Of a stretch of 64,000 nucleotides of DNA, positions 1-8,616 are shown one piece after another (position 1 is the first letter of the stretch; each line of letters starts with the position of its first letter). The stretch is from NCBI RefSeq assembly GCF_002019595.1, contig NZ_KV917369.1, positions 4,790,624-4,854,623 of the forward strand, given 5' to 3'. This stretch comes from Priestia abyssalis (GTDB lineage: Bacteria; Bacillota; Bacilli; Bacillales; Bacillaceae_H). The notes beneath the pieces are model-generated. The model saw only the letters and a list, made by a program, of their open reading frames with translations. It did no database searches and was not told the origin of the DNA. Position numbers and translations under genes: made by a program.

Positions 1-667
1 AAAAATTGGTGGCAATGACAGCTGCTTCCCTTTTGGTGTAATACCCCTCATCATATTGCTTTGTCGTGACGAGCACGCCTACGGTTCCAGCGCCCATCCA
101 TGAAGCTAAACAATCAATGGAAGAGCGACCAGGCAGTGTAAATAGCGGTCGCATGATTCTTTGAACCAGAGCGCCTATAAACTCCATCAGCCCAAATTCA
201 ACGAGAAGTGGAAGCAGCATGCCGGCAAACAGAAACCAAGCGATCAATACAGGCGCCAAATCAAATAAAACTACTCCACCTGTTCCTTTTGACCAAACGA
301 ATTCCGGACCGATTTCCCATAAAGTAAAGGCCCCGAACAGAAATCCCATCATTCGAATCAATACCAAACCGATGCCGACATTGAATAATCCATTTAAAAA
401 CGGATTCTCGTTTATGACTTTCATCTTAAATACTTTAGCGAAAATAGAAAAAATGGCGGAGAGCCCCATAATAATCACGATAAGGGCAGGAAGATAATCA
501 GCAAACAGATTCTGAAGATAGGTTGCCATAACCCCTACACCGATTGTCACTTCTCCCTTATATGTAACAGGAATTAGGAACAGTAAAACACCTATCAGAG
601 AAGGAAGGAAAAACTTCATATAATTTTTGCTTCTGGATTGTTCCTGTATTTTAATTTCTGCTTTCAT
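1..667 (-). CDS. YjiH-family membrane protein (3' part outside window)
   Basis: Only the first 222 codons are present; the gene runs off the left edge. It starts at ATG 667 behind a strong AAGGGGGAT ribosome-binding site. The reading frame is open throughout and very hydrophobic, with several membrane segments (about residues 17-35, 53-75 and 90-110). It then enters a nucleoside-recognition 'gate' type region with FAGMLLPLLVEFGLMEFIG and, near the edge, SWMGAGTVGVLVTTKQYDEG. This pattern fits the YjiH family, related to the gate domains of SpmA/SpmB and nucleoside transporters. It lies 16 bp downstream of the aminotransferase and is probably its operon partner, so a transport or membrane role linked to that catabolism is inferred. 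The substrate is unknown. Confidence 0.75.
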   Translation of the reverse strand, partial: MKAEIKIQEQSRSKNYMKFFLPSLIGVLLFLIPVTYKGEVTIGVGVMATYLQNLFADYLPALIVIIMGLSAIFSIFAKVFKMKVINENPFLNGLFNVGIGLVLIRMMGFLFGAFTLWEIGPEFVWSKGTGGVVLFDLAPVLIAWFLFAGMLLPLLVEFGLMEFIGALVQRIMRPLFTLPGRSSIDCLASWMGAGTVGVLVTTKQYDEGYYTKREAAVIATNF

Positions 668-683
668 GTAAATCCCCCTTTTA

Positions 684-2003
684 TTATTTCTCCATCTTCA
701 ACTCTGCATATTCTCCCAGCGCTTCATCCAACACGTTCAAACCAAAGTCTATTTCTTCTTTTGTTACAACCAATGGCGGAATCATCCGAATGACTTCTCC
801 GGAATTGCCGCATAAATAAAATAGAACTCCTTTTTTCAAAGCTAAATCTAAAATTTCAAGTACCCCTTCACCATCCGGCTGATTTGTGAACGGGTCACGG
901 ATTTCAATCCCGATCATCAGCCCGACACCGCGAACACTCGAAATAAAAGAGTATTTTTCCTTTAGCTGCTGAAGCTTTTCCATAGCGTAACGTCCAGTTT
1001 CTTTTGTATGCTCTAATAATCGCTCCTCTTTTATTACCTGCAAAGATGCCAAAGCCGCTGAACACGCAATCGGATTTCCTCCAAATGTCGTTCCGTGAGA
1101 ACCTAGAGGCCATTTCGCCATCAATTCTTTTGAAGCAACAGTCGCGCTAAGAGGCAAGCCGGCTGCAATCCCTTTTGCAATGGCCATAATATCCGGTGTC
1201 ACTTCAAAAGTTTGAGCAGCAAACCATTCACCCGTCCGGCCAAATCCCGTTTGAACCTCATCAAAAATTAATAGAATCCCATGCTGATCACAAATTTCAC
1301 GCACTTTTTGAAGCCAGCTTTTTGGCGGGATAATGTACCCCCCTTCTCCTAAAACTGGTTCAAGGATGACGCAAGCTACTTCTTCAGGAGTCACTTGGTG
1401 ATTGAAAAGGCTTTCAAAATCTTTTTCCAGTTTTTCCGTTAAATATCTTTCAACATCAACGCCTTTGGGACAAAGTTGTGGATTGGCATAAGGTATTTGG
1501 TACGTCAACCATGATGGCTGTAAAAACTTCCGGTATTTGCTTTTGGAAGTTGTGACACTTAACGCCCCCATCGATCTTCCATGAAAACAACCGGTAAATG
1601 AAATGACATACGGCCTTTTCGTTGCATATTTGGCCAATTTAATGGCACCTTCAATCGCTTCCGTCCCGCTATTAGCAAAGAAAAAACAATCTAATTTGCC
1701 TGGAAGCAGTGCGCCAAGTTCTTCCGCCAATCGTAAAATGGACTCATAAATGATTACTCCCGATGGTCCATGGACAAGGTGATCAATACTGTCCTTCATC
1801 GCTTGAACAACTTTTGGATGGCGATGTCCTACATTTTCAACCGCAATCCCTGAAGTAAAATCTAAATACTTTTTCCCATCCGCTCCGTAGTAATAACACC
1901 CTTCGGCTTTCACAACCGGTAAATTCGGATGATCTTTCGCCATACTTGGTGCCAATAAATTTGAAATATTGTCCACTAAAGATACCCAATCTTTCGTTAT
2001 CAT
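684..2003 (-). CDS. Class III (omega/GABA-type) PLP aminotransferase
   Basis: A 439-residue fold-type I PLP enzyme. Visible motifs are the glycine/threonine phosphate-binding stretch [17 protein letters not shown] near residue 110, the cofactor aspartate in [14 protein letters not shown] near 245, and the Schiff-base lysine in [13 protein letters not shown] near 275. Length and motifs fit 4-aminobutyrate/acetylornithine type aminotransferases, which move an amino group from an omega-amino acid to 2-oxoglutarate. The true substrate cannot be read from the sequence. It sits 42 bp downstream of a PAS/AAA+ regulator and 16 bp upstream of a YjiH-type membrane protein, so a regulated amino-acid or amine catabolic operon is likely. 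It is not next to genes for arginine synthesis, which argues against argD. Confidence 0.85.
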   Translation of the reverse strand: MITKDWVSLVDNISNLLAPSMAKDHPNLPVVKAEGCYYYGADGKKYLDFTSGIAVENVGHRHPKVVQAMKDSIDHLVHGPSGVIIYESILRLAEELGALLPGKLDCFFFANSGTEAIEGAIKLAKYATKRPYVISFTGCFHGRSMGALSVTTSKSKYRKFLQPSWLTYQIPYANPQLCPKGVDVERYLTEKLEKDFESLFNHQVTPEEVACVILEPVLGEGGYIIPPKSWLQKVREICDQHGILLIFDEVQTGFGRTGEWFAAQTFEVTPDIMAIAKGIAAGLPLSATVASKELMAKWPLGSHGTTFGGNPIACSAALASLQVIKEERLLEHTKETGRYAMEKLQQLKEKYSFISSVRGVGLMIGIEIRDPFTNQPDGEGVLEILDLALKKGVLFYLCGNSGEVIRMIPPLVVTKEEIDFGLNVLDEALGEYAELKMEK

Positions 2004-2045
2004 TAAAATTCCCGCCTTTTCATAAGTAAAAGTTTTTTACTGCCT

Positions 2046-3431
2046 TCAGCTTGTATATTTTTTTAGTTTTCTGACCACACTTGGCTGACTAATGCCTAGC
2101 GCTTTTGCCATTTCAACCGTTGTCGTATATTTTTTCATTACATTCAAGATCATTTTCTTTTCTACGTTCTCCAAAACTTCCGGTAACGTTTTGCGTTCAT
2201 CGATCAGCGGCGTTTCAGCTTGTTCTATTTGTTGATATTGAAGTGGAAGATTTTCCTTTGAAATACGATTAGAGTTAGCCGTAATGATTAATCGTTCCAT
2301 CGTACTTTCCAATTCTCTTCCATTCCCTTTCCAAGGAAGATTTTGCAATATTCGAAGTGCCTGCTCTTCAATTTCCACTTGTCTGCCATGAACTTTTGTG
2401 AATTTCTCTAAAAAGAAGTGAATTAATGCAATTAAATCTTCTTTCCTCTCTCTTAATGGCAAAATGTGAATTGGAATGACATTCAACATGAAAAATAAGT
2501 CTTCCCTAAATAAATTTTCCTCCACTGCTTTCTCCAATTGATCATTGGATGCCGTAATCAAACGAAAATCTGTGCTGATAGGAGTATTTCCGCCTACCCG
2601 ATAAAATTGTTTCTCCTGTATGACTTTCATTAGCTTGACTTGCAGCGGCTTAGAGAGTTCATTAATTTCTTTTAAAAGCAGTGTGCCGCCTTTCACCATT
2701 TCAAGGATACCAACTTTTTTCTGTCTTTCCGCACCATCAAATGTTCTTCCCTCATATCCGAAAAATTCTGCTTCAAATAAAATCTCCGGTGTAGTACCAC
2801 AGTTTACTTCGATAAAAGGTCCGTTTCTTCTGGAACTTTTTTGGTGAATCCATTTAGCGATTGTTGATTTTCCAACGCCTGATTCTCCGGTTAATAAAAC
2901 CGTTACATCAAAACCAGCTACTTTTTTCACCTTTTCCAATACATGTTTCATGTCTTGACTCTCCGCTATCAGTCCTGAGATTTGAACGTTCTGCTGCCGA
3001 AGCACAGCAAGTTCACCCTTCATCCTTGACAATTCTTCTTCTAGCTCTTTTAGATATTCCTTTATAACAAGCATCTCAGAGAGGTCGTATGTATAGCTAA
3101 TGATCCTCTGAATATCTCCGTCCTCATTAAAAAGCGGAATTCCTGTAACCAAGATTTTTTTTCCTGTAGACGTGGTTTGAATGAGAATAACTTTTTTCTT
3201 TTGGCGCAACACATCCGGGGTAATAGCAGGACTAAAGATACCTTCTTTCTCTAAGTCATACACGTTTTTTCCAAGAAGGCTTTCCGGCTTCACTCCATAA
3301 TGTTCACCGCTCCCCATAGTGACTTTTATAATTCTGCCATTTACATCTGTAACCATGATATCTTCATTAAATGACGAAAGGATTTCTTCTTTTTCATCCC
3401 AATTAACAAAGAGACTTGCATCATGAACCAT
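2046..3431 (-). CDS. PAS-AAA+-HTH regulator of the sigma-54 activator type, degenerate ATPase
   Basis: 461 residues. An N-terminal PAS-like sensor (about 1-120) is followed by a short coiled linker rich in Leu/Glu. The AAA+ domain (about 150-385) has Walker A GESGVGKSTIAKWIH. A C-terminal Fis/TyrR-type helix-turn-helix ends in AKALGISQPSVVRKLKKY. Several positions depart from active sigma-54 activators. Walker B reads GGTLLLKEINEL, with Lys where Asp is normal. The GAFTGA loop reads RTFDGA. The usual YYRLNV reads FFMLNV. The protein may therefore act like TyrR on a sigma-A promoter rather than as an ATP-driven sigma-54 activator; that is inference. It is first in the apparent operon with the aminotransferase. 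Ribosome-binding site AGGAGG precedes ATG 3431. Confidence 0.8.
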   Translation of the reverse strand: MVHDASLFVNWDEKEEILSSFNEDIMVTDVNGRIIKVTMGSGEHYGVKPESLLGKNVYDLEKEGIFSPAITPDVLRQKKKVILIQTTSTGKKILVTGIPLFNEDGDIQRIISYTYDLSEMLVIKEYLKELEEELSRMKGELAVLRQQNVQISGLIAESQDMKHVLEKVKKVAGFDVTVLLTGESGVGKSTIAKWIHQKSSRRNGPFIEVNCGTTPEILFEAEFFGYEGRTFDGAERQKKVGILEMVKGGTLLLKEINELSKPLQVKLMKVIQEKQFYRVGGNTPISTDFRLITASNDQLEKAVEENLFREDLFFMLNVIPIHILPLRERKEDLIALIHFFLEKFTKVHGRQVEIEEQALRILQNLPWKGNGRELESTMERLIITANSNRISKENLPLQYQQIEQAETPLIDERKTLPEVLENVEKKMILNVMKKYTTTVEMAKALGISQPSVVRKLKKYTS

Positions 3432-3461
3432 TTTTTCCCTCCTAATTATCTCCAGAAGTAT

Positions 3462-3499
3462 TATTCATAATAGAATAAAAAATATTCAAATATGAATAT
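3462..3499. promoter_or_regulatory. Two TATTC/GAATA inverted repeats upstream of the regulator
   Basis: Two palindromes lie 30-70 bp upstream of the regulator start: TATTC-6-GAATA at 3462-3477, and a perfect 7-bp arm repeat ATATTCA-AATA-TGAATAT at 3482-3499. A further ATGAATATT half-site lies at 3512-3520. The region is very AT-rich. Spaced palindromes just before a regulator gene suggest operators for autoregulation. Binding is inferred only. Confidence 0.4.
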
Positions 3500-3700
3500 A
3501 TAGTTGGTTAAATGAATATTATTTCAATGATTAAAGCTATTATATAATAAAATTAGAGATAGATGTAGAGTGTTTTCAAAAAAATCTAAAAAATATCTTC
3601 CTTAAACCAAAAGCATTGATATTTACTTTTGAATAATTTATTTAAAAATGAATAAACCTTTACTAAGATGTAAAATGATTAATACACATAAACAAAAAAA

Positions 3701-3746
3701 GAGGATGACCCAAAAGCTATAAAAACACATCTTTTGAGTCATCCTC
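3701..3746 (-). terminator. Rho-independent terminator downstream of coxA-like gene
   Basis: A 16-bp stem with one mismatch (3701-3716 pairs with 3731-3746) around a 14-nt loop. On the minus strand it is followed by a T-rich tract, the complement of AAAAAAA at 3694-3700. It would stop leftward transcripts from the coxA-like gene before they reach the regulator operon. Confidence 0.7.
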
Positions 3747-3753
3747 CTAAAAA

Positions 3754-3801
3754 GCCCCGGCATAAGAATCCGACAAAATCAAGGACTCGATGACGGGGCC
3801 T
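3754..3801 (-). terminator. Second hairpin/terminator after the coxA-like gene
   Basis: GCCCCG at 3754-3759 pairs with CGGGGC at 3796-3801, with further weak pairing inside. On the minus strand the stem runs into TTTTT. It lies between the coxA-like stop codon and the stronger hairpin at 3701-3746, so the two act in tandem. The rest of 3502-3693 is AT-rich with no coding potential that I can see. Confidence 0.5.
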
Positions 3802-3859
3802 TTCAGTGGAAGTTTTTTTCATAATCTGTTTTATGACTTACAGGACACCGCTTTTTTTG

Positions 3860-4636
3860 TTAACGCGTGCTGCGATTTACTTTTTCATCAATGGTTTCAA
3901 ATAAACTGTTGATATTTGTACGAATAAGCCCGTCAGCTCCTCCGTCGCGCAAATCATTGTCGATGTTACGGGCACTATTATAAATACCATCGTCTACTTT
4001 CACTTGCAGCTTATAGGTTCTATCAACATCCGACAGCTGTTGACGTATCTCATTCTCTAAAAGAGCGGGATCCGCTGCATTAGCATCAACGGCTACAAGC
4101 ATCCGATTTCCGTCTTTAAGAACACGTGCATCTTTTACACCTTTTACTTTTTCCACCCGATTAACAATGTCTTGAAGGAAGTCACCATCTTTTCCTTCAT
4201 AATATGATGTTTTGGCAGGTGCATTGGTTGAGTTCAAATGACCATGATAATTTCTGTCATTCTCCCCCCCGACACGCGCATTGCTGTAAAAAAATCCTTC
4301 TGTTTGCTCACTGTAGGGCTGAGTCGGACGGGACATGTTATTTATGCGGGTGATTCCATTACGCACGTTTAAGGTTTCCCCGTTTCTTATACCATCATCC
4401 CTTGTTGTACGATCCATAATTTCTGTTACAGGGCCGTCATTATCATTCATTAAAATGGCATTGCCATTTCTTTCAGCTCTATCGACCATGCGCATATCTC
4501 TTTCATTCGAATAATATCCGACTGGTCGTGTTGAGTCATTGTATCGCTGCATACCCGCTTCTTCATTAGTATTGCACGCTGTCAAGGATGCGGCACAAGC
4601 AAAACTTAAAATGGCTGCATTCACTTTATTCAACAT
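3860..4636 (-). CDS. coxA: CoxA-like YhcN/YlaJ-family spore lipoprotein
   Basis: A 258-residue lipoprotein. I place the start at ATG 4636, after AGGGGGG with a good spacer; a longer frame upstream to 4678 runs through a hairpin and lacks such a site. The signal peptide ends in the lipobox LTAC followed by Asn. The middle is polar and Asn/Arg-rich. The C-terminal half (about residues 140-225) has the sporulation-lipoprotein pattern DIVNRVEKVKGVKDARVL followed by MLVAVDANAADPALLENEI. In B. subtilis the YhcN/YlaJ-type protein CoxA is encoded next to safA and is a spore cortex protein. Here a kinase gene sits between them, so orthology rests on family plus position. It has its own upstream gap of about 220 bp. 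Confidence 0.75.
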   Translation of the reverse strand: MLNKVNAAILSFACAASLTACNTNEEAGMQRYNDSTRPVGYYSNERDMRMVDRAERNGNAILMNDNDGPVTEIMDRTTRDDGIRNGETLNVRNGITRINNMSRPTQPYSEQTEGFFYSNARVGGENDRNYHGHLNSTNAPAKTSYYEGKDGDFLQDIVNRVEKVKGVKDARVLKDGNRMLVAVDANAADPALLENEIRQQLSDVDRTYKLQVKVDDGIYNSARNIDNDLRDGGADGLIRTNINSLFETIDEKVNRSTR

Positions 4637-4672
4637 AAATCCCCCCTGCGCAACATTTGGGCACGAAAAGCT

Positions 4673-4708
4673 TAGCACCCATTCATAGGGTTCAGCTTTC
4701 GGGAGAAG
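4673..4708 (-). other. Hairpin in the leader of the coxA-like gene
   Basis: On the minus strand CGAAAGCT and ACCC pair with GGGT and AGCTTTTCG around a short loop, about 40 nt before the chosen start codon. The hairpin could influence translation or transcript stability. I found no match to a riboswitch family I know. The rest of the gap, 4709-4894, is AT-rich and shows no clear promoter. Confidence 0.35.
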
Positions 4709-4894
4709 ATTATGCTGTTAGTTAGCGGTAACTTCCTTAAATATTGGACAAACTTCGAATGTATCAGCTGCGATTCAAAAACATCTAATATCATTTTACA
4801 AAGACTCTTTTCAAACCATAATATTGATTTTTACAGTTTTTGAATTATTAGTGCAAAATGTAACCTTTTGCATAAATGAGAATAAAACCAACCT

Positions 4895-5887
4895 TTAATC
4901 GCTTGAATCTAAGCGATTCATAATTTCTTCAACAAGGGATTGGCGATAATGTACTTCTTGCATTGTAGCATCAATAAGCACACTTAATCGCCCGGTCATT
5001 CTCTGATGAGAAGGCCAGGAACATATTTTGTTCCATTCCCGTAAGATGTCTGATGGAAATAAAAGCAAGCACATCAACCATTTTGTGTGCATTAACTCTC
5101 GAATAAAAGTGTGTTGTTCTAAAGCAGAAAGAGACCACTTTGTATACCTTAAAAAGCGATGCATGAGCTGCATGTATTCATATTCTTTTAAACCGACGGA
5201 AAGCAAATCAAAGTCGATTAACCATAATGCCCCGCCGCGGGAATGAATCACATTATGTGAAGCAACATCTCCATGTAAAATACATAAACGGGAATAAGAA
5301 GGCTGCCATAACCGTTCAAACAAATCCAGACTTGTTTCAGCCCACTCCGCAATAGCCGATTGGATACTCTCTGATATATACAAGGACAATTCTTCATGGT
5401 TTTTTTTAAACTGTCTCAGTCTTGTTTCCCATCTTTCCGTTAGATTCATCCGCGGCAAAAATCGTTCCACATTGGGAAGAGCCGCTTCTCCGCATTGATG
5501 AAAGGCTCTCAATAATGATATGGTTTGTTCTCTTTGATTGAATGTTTCATAACAAAAACGGGAAACAGTAGGCAGATATGGAATCAATGCCCAGTACATA
5601 CCATTGAAGAAAACAGCTAACTTTCCGTTTGGGTAATGTTCATACTGCACTGCTTGTGTGAATCCTTCTTTTACTACAGCGTTCAAGGCATGATGAATTG
5701 CTTCAAGATGAGACAAATGGACATAGCCTTTTATAATCTTCACTCCATTTTCCGTATAAAGAGAATACATGTTTTGCTTTATGGGCACAGCATCGTAAAC
5801 ATACAAGCCGGCTTTTCTTCTCATAAAGAAGACGAGACGATTTAAAGATATATCGTCTCGTCTCGCTAGATTATTAAATAATGTCAT
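4895..5887 (-). CDS. CotS/YsxE-family spore-coat kinase-like protein with intact active site
   Basis: A protein of about 330 residues with the aminoglycoside-phosphotransferase/choline-kinase fold used by spore coat proteins CotS, CotI, YutH and YsxE. The catalytic loop LHGDVASHNVI and the metal-binding motif LIDFDLL are both intact, so it may be an active kinase. The substrate is unknown. Several ATG codons cluster at 5887-5932. I favour ATG 5887, which has GAGG six bases upstream and overlaps the end of safA, giving translational coupling. The reading frame is open back to 5932. Position between safA and the coxA-like gene points to spore-coat assembly in the mother cell. B. subtilis does not have it at this spot, to my knowledge. 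Confidence 0.75.
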   Translation of the reverse strand: MTLFNNLARRDDISLNRLVFFMRRKAGLYVYDAVPIKQNMYSLYTENGVKIIKGYVHLSHLEAIHHALNAVVKEGFTQAVQYEHYPNGKLAVFFNGMYWALIPYLPTVSRFCYETFNQREQTISLLRAFHQCGEAALPNVERFLPRMNLTERWETRLRQFKKNHEELSLYISESIQSAIAEWAETSLDLFERLWQPSYSRLCILHGDVASHNVIHSRGGALWLIDFDLLSVGLKEYEYMQLMHRFLRYTKWSLSALEQHTFIRELMHTKWLMCLLLFPSDILREWNKICSWPSHQRMTGRLSVLIDATMQEVHYRQSLVEEIMNRLDSSD

Positions 5888-7343
5888 CATCATCCTCATC
5901 AAAATCCGGATAACCAAAGAAATCATTCTCATCCATGCGAGGCTGCATATACGGCTGGGCCATTCCCATTTGCTGCGGCATATATCCTCCCATCATCCCA
6001 TAAGGGGGTTGAGCTGCATAACCAAAAGGAGCTGCCGCCTGCGGCGCATAGCCATAAGGATGGAAAGGCTGCGGCATACCATATGGCATTGGCTGTGGAT
6101 AGTATGGCTGCGGTCCGCATCCGCAATCCGGCATTTGCGGTGCTGCCATATATGGTGCTGCCATATGCGGGGCTGCCATATACGGGGCTGCCTCATACCC
6201 TTGCGGCATTGCCATTTCCTCCGGTGACTCCTCCATCATTTGAGCCCCCTGTACCGCTTGCTCAGGCATCATAGGAGCTTGCTGATACATCGGTTGTTGT
6301 TGCCCAGGCATATAATTCATTGGCATACCGTACGATGGATTAGCTTCCATTCCATATTCCGGCATTTGTCCATATAACAAGTTTTCATTGTCTCCCATTT
6401 CCTGCATTCCCATAACCTCAGGTGACTCTTCCATCATTGGAGCTCCTTCCATCTCTTGCCCATACATCATCGGCGTCGGCTGATACATCGGCTGATGATA
6501 CATCGGCTGATGATACATCGGCTGATGAGCCATAACCGGATAAGGATGGGCCGGCATTGCTCCAGGAGGACAAGGAACGCACGGAATGAAATTATATCCA
6601 TATCCCGGCATGATCGGAGTAATCGGAACAGGGACACATGTAGGATGTACCGGAACACAATGCGGCATTTGCGGCATCATTGGCATTTGCGGCATAGCCG
6701 GCATCACTAACTCTTCTGAAGATTCGTCCATAATAGGCATCTCTTTCGCCGGCGCTGCTGGTTTCGGTACTTCCGGCGGCTTTGGAGGAAGCGACATATT
6801 TAATGTATAAAAATTTTTATTAATATCTGTATTCATAATATCAACATCTTGTTTAATAGGTTGAATCGGCGGCAATTTAGGCAGTACTGGCATTTTTGGA
6901 ACGACCGGCATTTCCTTTTTTGGAGCCGTCGGAGCCGGCATTTCCTTGATCGGCATCTCTTTTACCGGCATTTCCTTCACTGGCATTTCTTTGACTGGTT
7001 TCGCTGGCATTTCTTTCACTGGTTTCACCGGCATTTCCTTCGCTGGCATTTCTTGTTGTGGAGCCGGCTCTTCATCAATTTCTGTCACTGGATATGTTTT
7101 TGTCTGATCGGCAAATGGATGCTCTGCCATCGGCATTTCTTTCACGCCGCCGGCAGCTGATCCCTTAACCCCCTCTTTCTTTATTGACACACTTGCACTC
7201 GGTACTTTAATTTTCATTCCTGGCATGATCATGTCAGGGTTGCTCAATTGTGAGTTCATTTTTTTCAGCTCTTCGAAATCGACCCCATATTTTTTGGCGA
7301 TTTTCCAAAGTGTATCTCCTTTTTGGACGATATGGATTTTCAA
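5874..7343 (-). CDS. safA: SafA spore morphogenetic protein (LysM, Met/Pro-rich)
   Basis: 489 residues, longer than the roughly 390 of B. subtilis SafA. It starts with TTG 7343 behind GGGAGGGG. The N-terminal LysM domain (about 1-48) begins IHIVQKGDTLWKIAKKYG and would bind cortex peptidoglycan. The rest is low complexity: repeated KEMPV/KEMPA units (about 100-160), MYHQP repeats (near 275), and repeats of PYMAAP/PHMAAP (near 405), with Tyr, Met and Pro throughout. The C-terminus is an acidic FDEDDDDII tail. SafA acts at the cortex-coat interface of the forespore and recruits inner-coat proteins. It heads a minus-strand unit with the coat-kinase gene. It is immediately followed by the terminator of the converging order nadA, so transcription must start within the roughly 110 bp after that hairpin. 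Confidence 0.92.
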   Translation of the reverse strand: MKIHIVQKGDTLWKIAKKYGVDFEELKKMNSQLSNPDMIMPGMKIKVPSASVSIKKEGVKGSAAGGVKEMPMAEHPFADQTKTYPVTEIDEEPAPQQEMPAKEMPVKPVKEMPAKPVKEMPVKEMPVKEMPIKEMPAPTAPKKEMPVVPKMPVLPKLPPIQPIKQDVDIMNTDINKNFYTLNMSLPPKPPEVPKPAAPAKEMPIMDESSEELVMPAMPQMPMMPQMPHCVPVHPTCVPVPITPIMPGYGYNFIPCVPCPPGAMPAHPYPVMAHQPMYHQPMYHQPMYQPTPMMYGQEMEGAPMMEESPEVMGMQEMGDNENLLYGQMPEYGMEANPSYGMPMNYMPGQQQPMYQQAPMMPEQAVQGAQMMEESPEEMAMPQGYEAAPYMAAPHMAAPYMAAPQMPDCGCGPQPYYPQPMPYGMPQPFHPYGYAPQAAAPFGYAAQPPYGMMGGYMPQQMGMAQPYMQPRMDENDFFGYPDFDEDDDDII

Positions 7344-7455
7344 AACGCTTCCCCTCCCGAGAAAAAATCTTTATAGTGTAGGTCGTTATAGGCAAATTGC
7401 TAATATTCTTCATCACAACTTATGCTTGTAATGGTTGATTTATTCTTCATAAAAA

Positions 7456-7497
7456 GAACCTTCAATCGGCGGGAGGGTACTCACCGATTGAAGGTTC
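7456..7497 (-). terminator. Rho-independent terminator of the nadBCA operon
   Basis: A perfect 14-bp stem, GAACCTTCAATCGG at 7456-7469 with its complement at 7484-7497, directly after the nadA stop codon. On the minus strand it runs into TTTTT. Confidence 0.85.
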
Positions 7498-7500
7498 GAC

Positions 7501-8595
7501 TTAAAACATTCGCTGCAAAGCTTGGACCGCTTCCGCCGCTATTTGCTGAGGGACCGTGATTTGATTAATTACCTTTCCTTGATCGACTGATTCAAGTGCC
7601 CACACAAGATGAGGTAAATCGATTCTGTTCATCGTTAAACATGGACACATATGAGGATTGAGCGAAATGATTTCTTTATCAGAATGCTGATTTATTAATC
7701 GTTTGACTAAGTTCATTTCTGTCCCAATTGCCCATTTCGAACCGGCAGGAGCTTCCGTAATCTTATCAATGATGTACTTAGTCGATCCTGCGTAATCAGA
7801 CAGCCCCACTACTTCGCGGCGACACTCCGGGTGAACAATGATGTTCATATCTGGATGCTGTTTGCGAACATCCTGTACATTCGCTACCGTAAAATTTTCA
7901 TGAACGGAACAGTGACCTTTCCACAGAATGACTTTTACATCTTTTACATTTCCTTCAAATTCCAATTTCTCTGCAATCGGATCCCAAACTGCCATTTGTT
8001 CTAAAGGAATGCCGATATCATACGCCGTATTACGGCCAAGATGCTGGTCGGGCAAGAAAAAGAGAAGCTCTTTTTGTGCAAATGCCCATTCAACCATTTT
8101 TTTAGCATTGGAGGAAGTCACTGTTGCTCCTCCGTTTCTTCCGACGAATGCTTTGATTTCCGCTGTGGAATTAACATATGTCAAAGGCAGCATTGTATCA
8201 CCGAAAATTTGCTGTAATTTTTCCCAAGCCCTTTCTGTTTGATTGATATTGGCCATATCGGCCATCGAACAGCCTGCACGCATATCGGGTAAGATTACCT
8301 TTTGATGGGTCTCCGCTAAAATATCTGCTGTTTCCGCCATAAAGTGAACCCCGCAAAACACGATGAATTCAGCATCTTTCTGTTTGGCAGCCACTTGAGC
8401 CAACTGCAGGGAGTCCCCTGTAGCATCAGCGAACTGAATGACCTCGTCTTTTTGATAATGATGACCTAAAATAAAGAGCTTCCGGCCCAGCTTCTCTTTA
8501 ATTGCAGCCGCTCTCCCTTTTAATTCTTCTTCGCTCATTTCTTTATATTTCTGCGGCATCGTATTAGCAGCCGCTTGATTTAAAATTGATAACAT
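7501..8595 (-). CDS. nadA: Quinolinate synthase NadA
   Basis: 364 residues. It condenses iminoaspartate, supplied by NadB, with dihydroxyacetone phosphate to give quinolinate, using an oxygen-sensitive [4Fe-4S] cluster. Candidate cluster ligands are visible in [12 protein letters not shown] (near 120), [10 protein letters not shown] (near 230) and the C-terminal [13 protein letters not shown] (near 320). The N-terminal [14 protein letters not shown] motif is typical of the longer Bacillus form. It is the last gene of nadB-nadC-nadA, 21 bp after nadC, and ends at a strong terminator. The cluster usually depends on a dedicated cysteine desulfurase, which fits the divergent nadS gene. Confidence 0.96.
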   Translation of the reverse strand: MLSILNQAAANTMPQKYKEMSEEELKGRAAAIKEKLGRKLFILGHHYQKDEVIQFADATGDSLQLAQVAAKQKDAEFIVFCGVHFMAETADILAETHQKVILPDMRAGCSMADMANINQTERAWEKLQQIFGDTMLPLTYVNSTAEIKAFVGRNGGATVTSSNAKKMVEWAFAQKELLFFLPDQHLGRNTAYDIGIPLEQMAVWDPIAEKLEFEGNVKDVKVILWKGHCSVHENFTVANVQDVRKQHPDMNIIVHPECRREVVGLSDYAGSTKYIIDKITEAPAGSKWAIGTEMNLVKRLINQHSDKEIISLNPHMCPCLTMNRIDLPHLVWALESVDQGKVINQITVPQQIAAEAVQALQRMF

Positions 8596-8616
8596 AAAAC
8601 CCCTTCTCCCTTCGTT

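Noticed and set aside
4640-4760. Possible riboswitch before the coxA-like gene.
   Set aside because: There is a hairpin, but no conserved core of any riboswitch class I know could be matched.
5970-7160. Several His/Arg-rich frames on both strands across safA.
   Set aside because: Low-complexity Met/Pro/Tyr codons of safA produce stop-free shadows in other frames; the LysM-bearing frame explains the DNA.
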